Assembly: GCF_001500025.1 (NCBI RefSeq)
Contig: NZ_LQIW01000012.1
Location: 186,001 to 250,000, forward strand
From: Mycobacterium sp. IS-1590
GTDB lineage: Bacteria > Actinomycetota > Actinomycetes > Mycobacteriales > Mycobacteriaceae
Reading direction: 5' to 3'
Length of the DNA stretch: 64,000 nt
In this document: positions 29,588 to 36,799 of the stretch, one piece after another
Layout: each line of letters starts with the position of its first letter
Position numbering within the stretch: position 1 is the first letter of the stretch
Notes under the pieces: model-generated
Told to the model about the DNA's origin: nothing
Seen by the model: the letters and a program-made list of their open reading frames with translations, nothing else
The model's database searches: none
Translations under genes and position numbers: made by a program

Positions 29588-31083
29588 CCCGTGGCCACCG
29601 CCGACGACTCGTCAAGGCGCAGGACCCGCGTTCCGTGCGACCACACCTCGTCGAACAGCCCCGGCTCGGAGGACAACTCGTGTCCCAGCGACGGCACCAT
29701 GTCCTTGATCTTGGACTCCCAGGCCGGATAGCGCTGGGAAAAGCAGCGTTGCAGCACCTCGATCATCGCGGGCACCGCGGTCGACGCCCCCGGGGATGCG
29801 CCGAGCAGCCCGGCGATGGCGCCGTCACCGGAGGTGAGCACCGTGGTGCCGAAGTCCAGCACGCCCTTGCCGCTCTTACCGCAGATGACCTGGACCCGCT
29901 GCCCCGCCACGTTGAGCTCCCAGTCTGATTCCCTTGCGCTGGGCGCGAATTCGCGCAAGGCCTCGATACGCTCGGCGTCTGACAGCATCAACTGGCCCAC
30001 CAGGTACTTCAACAGACCGAATTGGGTGAGCGCGACGTTGACCATCGACGCGACGTTGTTGAGCGTGATGGACTCGGGCAGATCGAAGACGTCGCCCTGC
30101 TTGAGGAACTTCGGTGACCAACCGGCGAACGGCCCGAACAGCAACCAGGACCGGCCGTTGATGACGCGCGCGTCCAGGTGCGGAACAGACATCGGGGGCG
30201 CACCCACCGGAGGCTGGCCGTACACCTTGGCCCGATGCGCATCGGTCAGGCGCGAGACGTCGGTGCGCAGGAACTTGCCGCTGACGGGGAAACCACCGAA
30301 GTTCTTGGCCTCCTTCATGCCTGCCTTCTGCAACAGGTTCAACGCCCCGCCGCCCGCGCCGACGAACACGAACCCGGCGTTGAGCTTGCTGGTGCGCCCG
30401 GTCCGCAGGTTGGTCAGCTTCAGCGTCCACGAACCGTCGGAGTCCTGGCGCAGGTCGCGCACCTCGTGACCGAAGTATGTGGTCATCCCGCGCTGGGCGA
30501 CGTAGCCGAGCAGTTGGCGTGAGAGGGCACCGAAGTCGACATCGGTGCCCTGCTCGGTCCAGTTCAAAGCGACCGGTTCGGAGAAGTCACGTCTCTCGGC
30601 CATCAGCGGCAACCGGCGGGTGAACTCGTCCTCGTCCTCGATGTACTCCATGCGGGCGAACAGCGGATTGGTCACCAACGCGTCGTAGCGGCTCCGCAGA
30701 TACTTCACGTTGTCCTCGCCGTGCACGAAGCTCACGTGCGGGATGGGATTCACGAAGCTGCGCGGATCGTCGATCAACCCGTTCTCCACCGCGTACGCCC
30801 AGAACTGGCGCGTCACCTGGAACTGCTCGTTGACGCGGACCGCCTTGGAGATGTCGATCGAGCCGTCGGGTTGTTGGGGGGTGTAGTTCAGCTCGCACAG
30901 CGCCGAGTGGCCGGTGCCCGCGTTGTTCCAGGCGTCGCTGCTCTCGGCGGCCGCGGCGTCGAGGCGCTCGATGAGTGTGATCGACCAGTCCGGCTCCAGC
31001 AGCCGCAGCAGCGCGCCCAACGTCGCGCTCATGATCCCGGCCCCGATGAGCACGACGTCTGTCTTTCTGGGTTCGTCAGACAC
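29584..31083 (-). CDS. mqo: malate:quinone oxidoreductase
   Basis: A 499-aa FAD-dependent membrane-associated enzyme that oxidises malate to oxaloacetate and passes electrons to quinone. The FAD loop GAGIMS lies at 14-19. MQO blocks follow: [32 protein letters not shown] and [13 protein letters not shown]. The GTG at 31083 (VSDEPRKTD) gives the length normal for mycobacterial Mqo; longer frames lack support. It is the first gene of the minus-strand unit and is divergent from the alpha/beta hydrolase gene. Confidence 0.95.
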   Translation of the reverse strand: MSDEPRKTDVVLIGAGIMSATLGALLRLLEPDWSITLIERLDAAAAESSDAWNNAGTGHSALCELNYTPQQPDGSIDISKAVRVNEQFQVTRQFWAYAVENGLIDDPRSFVNPIPHVSFVHGEDNVKYLRSRYDALVTNPLFARMEYIEDEDEFTRRLPLMAERRDFSEPVALNWTEQGTDVDFGALSRQLLGYVAQRGMTTYFGHEVRDLRQDSDGSWTLKLTNLRTGRTSKLNAGFVFVGAGGGALNLLQKAGMKEAKNFGGFPVSGKFLRTDVSRLTDAHRAKVYGQPPVGAPPMSVPHLDARVINGRSWLLFGPFAGWSPKFLKQGDVFDLPESITLNNVASMVNVALTQFGLLKYLVGQLMLSDAERIEALREFAPSARESDWELNVAGQRVQVICGKSGKGVLDFGTTVLTSGDGAIAGLLGASPGASTAVPAMIEVLQRCFSQRYPAWESKIKDMVPSLGHELSSEPGLFDEVWSHGTRVLRLDESSAVATG

Positions 31084-31249
31084 TCTCAGTTCCCCCGACT
31101 GGACTCGGTTTGGCGGCGGCCGGTGGAATCCGGCCCCGGTCATGGTCGATCATCAGGTTAGCCCGCAACGGATGTTCTCAATCCCCACGCGATCGCCGCG
31201 CGCAGCACTTCGTTGGCCCGCTTCACCCGGCGGCATCGGCCGTCGCGGC

Positions 31250-31255
31250 TATCGT
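31250..31255 (+). promoter_or_regulatory. leaderless -10 box (TATCGT) of hydrolase-mtr operon
   Basis: TATCGT ends 7 nt before the GTG at 31263 and no ribosome binding site is present. This fits a leaderless mRNA for the hydrolase-mtr pair. Confidence 0.5.
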
Positions 31256-31262
31256 TGCTGTC

Positions 31263-32288
31263 GTGCCCGACTGGAAGCCAGACGTGCTGCCGGGCTACTG
31301 GCAACACACGATGGCCCTCGGCGCGGACCCGGACGGAGAGGGCGAGCTCGTCGCCACCATCGTGCGTCGCGGGGAACCGGACCGGTCGGCCACGCGCGCG
31401 GTTCTGTTGGTGCACGGCTTCACCGACTATTTCTTCAACACCGAGCTCGCCGACCACCTCGCCGGGCGCGGATTCGCCTTCTACGCGATCGACCTGCACA
31501 AATGCGGACGCTCGTGGCGCGAGGGTCAGACGCCTCACTTCACCACCGACCTGGCCCGCTACGACGTCGAACTGGAGCGCGCGCTCGACATCATCGGTTC
31601 GGTGTCCCCGGCGGAGGTCCTGATGTACGGGCACTCGGCAGGTGGGCTCATCGTGTCGTTGTGGCTGGATCGGTTGCGCCGCCGCGGGCGGACCAGACGC
31701 AAACGCGTCGGCGGCCTCGTACTGAACAGCCCGTGGCTGGATCTGCAGGGGCCGTCGATACTGCGGGCCGCGCCGACGCGTGCCGCGCTGGGCGCCGTCT
31801 CGCGGGTGAGCAAGCGGCTGGTGGTGCGCCCGCCGAGCGAGGGTGGCTACGGTTCCTCACTGCACCGCGACTATCACGGCGACTTCGACTACGACCTGAA
31901 GTGGAAGCCCGTCGGCGGCTTCCCCGTCACGACGGGCTGGATCGCCGCGATCCGTCGGGGTCACGCGAGACTTCACCGCGGCCTCGACGTCGGTGTGCCC
32001 AACCTCATCCTGCGCTCGGACCGCAGCGTGCGTGAGATCAGGGACCCGGACGCGATTCAGCGCGGCGATGCGGTGCTCGACGTCAGGCAGATCGCCCGGT
32101 GGGCGGGATGCATCGGTAACCGGACCACGATCGTGCCCGTCGTCGACGCCAAGCACGACGTGTTCCTGTCGGTACCCGACGCGCGGCGAGCCGCATACGG
32201 CGAATTGGACCTGTGGCTGGACTGGTACCTCGACCCGGCCGCCCGCGGCTCCGCCGTCACTCGATCCCCAGGAGGCCGATCATCATGA
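31263..32288 (+). CDS. alpha/beta hydrolase, mtr partner
   Basis: A 341-aa serine hydrolase-like protein. It shows LLVHGFTDYF (oxyanion strand, 48-57), DLHKCGRSWREGQ, the nucleophile elbow GHSAGG with Ser125, and a late DAKHDVF that supplies the His. A monoacylglycerol lipase or lysophospholipase-like activity is possible, but the substrate is unknown. The gene order hydrolase-mtr matches Rv2854-Rv2855. The stop overlaps the mtr ATG (ATGA at 32285-32288), which suggests coupled synthesis. Confidence 0.87.
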   Translation: MPDWKPDVLPGYWQHTMALGADPDGEGELVATIVRRGEPDRSATRAVLLVHGFTDYFFNTELADHLAGRGFAFYAIDLHKCGRSWREGQTPHFTTDLARYDVELERALDIIGSVSPAEVLMYGHSAGGLIVSLWLDRLRRRGRTRRKRVGGLVLNSPWLDLQGPSILRAAPTRAALGAVSRVSKRLVVRPPSEGGYGSSLHRDYHGDFDYDLKWKPVGGFPVTTGWIAAIRRGHARLHRGLDVGVPNLILRSDRSVREIRDPDAIQRGDAVLDVRQIARWAGCIGNRTTIVPVVDAKHDVFLSVPDARRAAYGELDLWLDWYLDPAARGSAVTRSPGGRSS

Positions 32289-33700
32289 CGCACTTCGACA
32301 TCGCGATCATCGGTACCGGCTCGGGCAACTCCATCCTCGACGAGCGCTACATCGACAAGAAGGTCGCGATCTGCGAGCAGAACGTGTTCGGCGGCACCTG
32401 CCTCAACGTGGGTTGCATCCCGACGAAGATGTTCGTCTACGCGGCCGGCATCGCCGACAACGTCAGGGATGCAGCACGATACGGCGTCGACGCGCACATC
32501 GACGCGGTGCGGTGGCCCGACATCGTCTCGCGGGTGTTCGGACGGATCGACCCGCTGGCGGTTGCGGGAGAGAACTACCGCCGCTCGTCACCGAATGTGC
32601 AGGTGTTCTCCAGCCACACCAGGTTCGCGCCGACCCGAGCCGACGGCCGGTACGCGTTGCGCACCGATGACGGCGACGAGTTCACCGCCGACCAGGTGGT
32701 GATCGCGGCCGGTTCCCGGGTGGTGGTGCCCGAGGCGGTCACCGAATGCGGTGCGCCGTACCACACCAGCGACACGATCATGCGGATCACCGATCTGCCC
32801 GAGCACCTCATCATCGTCGGCGGCGGTTATGTCGCTTGCGAATTCGCCCACATCTTCTCGTCGCTCGGCACCCGGATCACACTGCTGATCCGCGGCAGCA
32901 CCCTGCTGCGCGGCCACGACGACGACATCGCCATGCGCTTCACCGACATCGCCGCCAAGAAGTGGGAGGTGCGCAACCATCACGAGCTGGCCGACGCCCA
33001 CGAGGTCGACGGCGGCGTCGAGGTCACCTGTCACGACGGCTCCAATCTGCGCGGTGACGCGCTGTTGGTGGCGACCGGCCGCGTCCCCAACGGCGACCTG
33101 CTCGACGCGGAACACGCCGGTGTCAAGGTCACCGCGAGCGGACAGGTCGTGGTCGACGAATACCAACGCACCACGGCCCGTGGCATTTTCGCGCTCGGCG
33201 ACGTGTCGTCGGATTATCAGCTCAAGCACGTGGCCAACCACGAAGCGCGCGTCGTCAAACACAACCTGCTGCAGGACTGGGATGACACCGACGCGCTCAT
33301 GCCGGCCAACCACCGCCATGTGCCCTCGGCCGTCTTCACCGATCCGCAGATCGCCAGCGTCGGACTGACCGAGAACGAGGCCCGCGCACGGGGTTTCCGG
33401 ATCAGGGTCAAGATCCAGGATTACGCCGACGTCGCCTACGGGTGGGCCATGGAGGACACCGCCGGTATCGCGAAACTCATCGTCGACGACGACTCCGGGC
33501 TGCTCCTCGGCGCCCATATCATGGGCCACCAGGCATCATCGCTGATCCAGCCGGTCATCCAGGCGATGGCGTTCGACCTGCCGGCCCAAGAGATGGCGCG
33601 CGGGCAGTACTGGATTCACCCCGCGCTGCCGGAAGTCATCGAGAACGGTTTGCTGGCGCTGTGCGGTGAACCGCCGTGGCCACCGTCCAAACGGCACTAG
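32285..33700 (+). CDS. mtr: mycothione reductase
   Basis: A 471-aa flavoprotein disulfide reductase that regenerates mycothiol from mycothione with NADPH. FAD loop GTGSGN (10-15). Redox disulfide Cys39/Cys44 in GGTCLNVGCIP. NADPH-binding GGGYVACEFAHIF in the middle. The C-terminal WIHPALPE supplies the catalytic His-Glu pair. The ATG at 32285 has the conserved N-terminus MTHFDIAIIG. Mycothiol is confined to actinobacteria, so the gene is a useful taxonomic marker. Confidence 0.95.
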   Translation: MTHFDIAIIGTGSGNSILDERYIDKKVAICEQNVFGGTCLNVGCIPTKMFVYAAGIADNVRDAARYGVDAHIDAVRWPDIVSRVFGRIDPLAVAGENYRRSSPNVQVFSSHTRFAPTRADGRYALRTDDGDEFTADQVVIAAGSRVVVPEAVTECGAPYHTSDTIMRITDLPEHLIIVGGGYVACEFAHIFSSLGTRITLLIRGSTLLRGHDDDIAMRFTDIAAKKWEVRNHHELADAHEVDGGVEVTCHDGSNLRGDALLVATGRVPNGDLLDAEHAGVKVTASGQVVVDEYQRTTARGIFALGDVSSDYQLKHVANHEARVVKHNLLQDWDDTDALMPANHRHVPSAVFTDPQIASVGLTENEARARGFRIRVKIQDYADVAYGWAMEDTAGIAKLIVDDDSGLLLGAHIMGHQASSLIQPVIQAMAFDLPAQEMARGQYWIHPALPEVIENGLLALCGEPPWPPSKRH

Positions 33701-33758
33701 TCTCCGGCGATTTGGGTGCGTCGAAGCGCGCTCAGCGCAACAAGGCGCACACGATCCG

Positions 33759-34493
33759 CTAGCGGGCCGGCACCTCGAAGCCCCAGGGCAGCTCCAGCCG
33801 GTGCGCGGCAAGCAGTTCGGTGTCGGCGAGGATGTCCCGAATCGGCCCGTCTGCCACGATCACGCCGCGGTCCATCACCACCGCGCGCTCGCACAGCTGG
33901 GCGGCGTAGGGCAGGTCATGGGTGACGATCAGCATCGTGGAGTCCAGCGCGGACAGCGTCGCGGCCAGTTCCCGGCGGGCGACGGGATCGAGGTTCGCCG
34001 ATGGTTCGTCGAGGACGAGGATGTCGGGCCGACATGCCAGCACGGTCGCCAACGCCGCGCGGCGGCGCTGGCCCGCCGACAAGTGGGTGGGGCTGCGATC
34101 GGCCTCATCGGTCAGCGACACGGTCGCGAGCGCTTCGCGCACCCGGTCGGCCAGCTCGCCACCGCGCAACCCGAAGTTCGCGGGGCCGAACGCCACATCC
34201 TGGGCGACGGTCGGCATGAACAACTGGTCGTCGGGGTCCTGGAAGACCAGTCCCACGCGCCTGCGCACATCGCGAAGTGTCTTGCGGGTCAGCGCGACAT
34301 CGCCGATCCGCACCGTGCCCGACGTCGCGGTGAGCACACCGTTGAGGTGCAGCATGAGTGTGGTCTTGCCTGCGCCGTTGGGGCCCAGCACGGCGATGCG
34401 TTCCCCGTGGGACACGGTCAGGTCGACACCGTCGAGGGCCACGTGACCATCCGGGTAGACGTGGCGCAGGCCCTCGATAGTGATCGCGTTCAT
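33759..34493 (-). CDS. cbiO: ECF cobalt transporter ATPase CbiO
   Basis: A 244-aa ABC ATPase. Walker A GPNGAGKTT (37-45), a Q-loop in GLVFQDPDDQLFMPTVAQDVAFGP (diagnostic of ECF/CbiO ATPases), signature LSAGQ, Walker B DILVLDEPSANLDP, and the switch His in IVTHDL. It powers uptake through CbiQ and the CbiM substrate-binding subunit. The ATG at 34493 overlaps the cbiQ stop (34490-34493). It is the last gene of cbiMNQO. Confidence 0.93.
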   Translation of the reverse strand: MNAITIEGLRHVYPDGHVALDGVDLTVSHGERIAVLGPNGAGKTTLMLHLNGVLTATSGTVRIGDVALTRKTLRDVRRRVGLVFQDPDDQLFMPTVAQDVAFGPANFGLRGGELADRVREALATVSLTDEADRSPTHLSAGQRRRAALATVLACRPDILVLDEPSANLDPVARRELAATLSALDSTMLIVTHDLPYAAQLCERAVVMDRGVIVADGPIRDILADTELLAAHRLELPWGFEVPAR

Positions 34494-35263
34494 CGCAGCA
34501 CCCATGCCGATACGGAGACCGCCACCGCGGCCGCGGCCGGCGCCATCACGACCACCCATTGCGACGCGACCGCCCGCGGTGGCGCACCGATGACGGCCAG
34601 ATCGGGGGCGTTGCCGTCGAATCCGCGGGACAGCATCGCGACGTAGACCCGCTCACCGCGCTCGTAGGACCGTAGGAACAGTGCCCCGATGCCCTTGGCG
34701 ATCGCGCCGGCCTGATGTAGGACACGTGGTGAATCGCCGCGCGAGATGCGCGCCATACGCATCCGGCTCGTCTCGGCGGTCAACAGGTCGACGTACCGGA
34801 TCATCAGCACCAGAACCGACGTCGCGACCGCAGGCACACCGAGCCGGCCCAGAGCGGTCGGTAACTCGGTCGTCGAGGTGGTGGCGGCCAGGGTCAGCGC
34901 CGCCGCGACCCCGAGCGTGCCTTTGACGACGATGCCCCATGCCGCCCACAACCCGGCGACCGAGAGCTGCAGCCCGGCAACCTCGATGCGGTCGCCCCCC
35001 TCGGCGAACGGCAGCAGCACGGCCAGGACGAGGAACGGCGCTTCGATCAGCATCCGCGGCAGGACCCACCGCAGCGGGATGCGCGCGAGACGCCAGACGC
35101 CGACGACGATCACGGCGTACACGGCGAAGGGCCAGAACATCTCCCGCGGTGTCGCGACGACCGCGAGCACGAATACCAGAAGGCAGACGACCTTCACCTC
35201 GGCCGGGGCGCGGTGCACGACCGACTCGTCGTGCCGATAGAGGGGATGAGCGCCCGCGCCCAT
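34490..35263 (-). CDS. cbiQ: ECF cobalt transporter transmembrane subunit CbiQ
   Basis: A 257-aa membrane protein with about five helices. The EcfT/CbiQ coupling motifs are AXRSRG-like: SRMRMARISRGDSP and later RGERVYVAMLSRGFDG. Both Ala/Ser-Arg-Gly motifs contact the ATPases. N-terminus GAGAHPLYRHDESVVHRAPAEVK is typical of the Co/Ni branch. The ATG at 35263 lies 2 bp from the cbiN stop. Confidence 0.9.
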   Translation of the reverse strand: MGAGAHPLYRHDESVVHRAPAEVKVVCLLVFVLAVVATPREMFWPFAVYAVIVVGVWRLARIPLRWVLPRMLIEAPFLVLAVLLPFAEGGDRIEVAGLQLSVAGLWAAWGIVVKGTLGVAAALTLAATTSTTELPTALGRLGVPAVATSVLVLMIRYVDLLTAETSRMRMARISRGDSPRVLHQAGAIAKGIGALFLRSYERGERVYVAMLSRGFDGNAPDLAVIGAPPRAVASQWVVVMAPAAAAVAVSVSAWVLR

Positions 35264-35265
35264 GG

Positions 35266-35622
35266 TCAGCCAGGCCCGTTGCGGTCGGTCACGTTGCGGC
35301 TGCGGGCAATCAGCCAGAACACCGATCCGGCGACGACGACCGTCGCGAGCACGCCGATGATCCCGGCGATCCCACCGGTGCCGTCGCGTCCGCCGATCGC
35401 GTAGTCGGCAAGCGGGGACGACGCCAGGCTGTGCTCCTCGGCGTGCTGGGCGATGCACTGCCCGGTGAGTTCCTCGCCGTCGGCGGTCTCGACGACCTCA
35501 CACCCGCGCAGCGTCGTCGCATCGAGCCCGTCCGGGCTGGAACTGGCGAAGTAGGACACCGCACCGGCGATCAGCAGCGTGACGACCGCGAACACCGCCC
35601 AGAACTGCCAGCGCGCCCTCAT
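35266..35622 (-). CDS. cbiN: PDGLE-domain protein, CbiN-like subunit
   Basis: A 118-aa protein with two membrane segments (about 7-25 and 88-108). Between them sits SSPDGLDATTL, a PDGLE-type motif. In Co/Ni ECF systems this small subunit, or a fused form, assists metal loading of CbiM. The gene lies between cbiM and cbiQ in the usual MNQO order. The ATG at 35622 overlaps the cbiM stop (35619-35622). An external loop contains two Cys (GCEVVE, GQCIAQHAEEH) with nearby His/Glu that might bind metal; this is inferred. Confidence 0.82.
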   Translation of the reverse strand: MRARWQFWAVFAVVTLLIAGAVSYFASSSPDGLDATTLRGCEVVETADGEELTGQCIAQHAEEHSLASSPLADYAIGGRDGTGGIAGIIGVLATVVVAGSVFWLIARSRNVTDRNGPG

Positions 35623-36296
35623 GCCGCAACCTCCCGCCGGCTCCGACGCAACAGGTAGACGAGGTCGGGACGCGAACGCGCGACGGCCACCACGGTGACC
35701 GCGGTGATCACGCCCTCCCCCACACCGATCAGCGCATGGGTGCCGAGCATGTAGCCGGTCACTGCGCCCAGCGACGTGGTGGCCGCTCCACCGATCGCGT
35801 ACTCGACGACGAAGCCCATTGCCGCGCAGATGGTTCCGATCAGCGCCGCGACGAACGCGATCACACCCAGTCCGGCCACCGGGACGTCCCGGCGCCTGCG
35901 CGCGACGGAGTACAGGAGCACGGCGGTCCCGTAGCCGGCGGCCACACCGATCACCGCCATGTTGACGATGTTGGTGCCCAGTGCCGTGACACCCCCGTCG
36001 GCGAACAGCAGCGCCTGCACCACGAGGACGATCGCGATGCACAGCGCCCCGGTGTACGGGCCGACGAGGATCGCCGCGAGCGCGCCGCCGAGCAGGTGAC
36101 CGCTGACACCCGGGAGGATCGGGAAGTTGATCATCTGCACGGCGAAGATGAACGCGGCGACCAGGCCCGCCAGCGGCACCGTGCGCTCGTCGAGCTCGTT
36201 TCTGGCCTTGGCCGCGCACAGTGCGACGACGGCAACGGCGACGACGCCGAAGACGACGGAGGTCGGGGCGTTGACGATGCCGTCGCTCATGTGCAT
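35619..36296 (-). CDS. cbiM: ECF cobalt transporter substrate-binding subunit CbiM
   Basis: A 225-aa S-component with about seven helices. In CbiM/NikM the metal is held by the N-terminal Met amine, His2 and His67. Counting from the ATG at 36296 gives M-H-M-S-D-G and places the His of GVSGHLLGG exactly at 67, so this start is chosen. A GTG at 36317, seven codons earlier, has TAGGCT 6 nt upstream and may mark the transcript 5' end. It would add residues in front of the metal site. The palindrome at 36340-36369 lies over the presumed -35. Confidence 0.9.
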   Translation of the reverse strand: MHMSDGIVNAPTSVVFGVVAVAVVALCAAKARNELDERTVPLAGLVAAFIFAVQMINFPILPGVSGHLLGGALAAILVGPYTGALCIAIVLVVQALLFADGGVTALGTNIVNMAVIGVAAGYGTAVLLYSVARRRRDVPVAGLGVIAFVAALIGTICAAMGFVVEYAIGGAATTSLGAVTGYMLGTHALIGVGEGVITAVTVVAVARSRPDLVYLLRRSRREVAA

Positions 36297-36339
36297 CGCG
36301 ACGTACGAATGGGTCACCAGGCGAGCCTAGAGCTCCAGG

Positions 36340-36369
36340 TGAACACCTGTCTAGCTGAACAGGTGTTCA
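36340..36369. promoter_or_regulatory. palindromic operator upstream of cbiMNQO
   Basis: Perfect 11-bp arms TGAACACCTGT (36340-36350) and ACAGGTGTTCA (36359-36369) surround 8 nt. The right half alone contains TGAACA-GG-TGTTCA (36356-36369), a 6-2-6 palindrome like those bound by ArsR/SmtB metal sensors. The left half carries the same TGAACA start. The site covers the -35 zone of the presumed cbiM promoter (-10 TAGGCT at 36324-36329). Metal-responsive repression of cobalt import is the likely role. Confidence 0.7.
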
Positions 36370-36428
36370 TGCGAGCTTTGGCCTCCGGCGGGACCGGGCG
36401 GGCACCAATGGCCCACCCGGTCATGGCC

Positions 36429-36689
36429 TCAGCTGAGGCAAAGCCGGTGGTAGGTGTCCAGGGTGCGATTGGCGATATGAGTCCAATCCTTTTCCGCCTG
36501 CTTGTCACCCTGTTGACGTGCCACGTTGGCTACATGAATAGCGCTATCGGCCGACGCAGCGATCGCTGCGCAATTGGCTTGCCTCGGCTTGGCAGCGGCA
36601 GTACCTGTGGTGAGACCGGCGACTGCCGGCGTCGCGAGGGCCGCGGACAGCAACGCGGCGGCGATCGCCCGGTTGAGCACTGTGGCCAT
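36429..36689 (-). CDS. small secreted protein, unknown
   Basis: An 86-aa protein with a clear signal peptide (basic start, hydrophobic 8-24, ATPAVAG/TAAAKP near the cleavage site). The mature part is about 52 residues with two Cys (ANCAAI and RLCLS) that probably form a disulfide. The middle is helical (HVANVARQQGDKQAEKDWTHIANR). AAGGAG lies 8 nt before the ATG, a strong ribosome binding site. It stands alone between the SARP regulator and cbiM. I do not recognise the family. Confidence 0.75.
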   Translation of the reverse strand: MATVLNRAIAAALLSAALATPAVAGLTTGTAAAKPRQANCAAIAASADSAIHVANVARQQGDKQAEKDWTHIANRTLDTYHRLCLS

Positions 36690-36799
36690 GATGTTTTCTC
36701 CTTCGCTTGTCGTCCGCGGGCCGTTCCCGCGAAACTGTTACGGCATCACCGTCGCGCGCGCGGCTTCGGTCTTCGTTGACGAAATGTGAAACGCGCAGT

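Noticed and set aside
33701..33758. terminator between mtr and cbiO
   Set aside because: Only short imperfect GCGC pairings are visible; not convincing enough to annotate.
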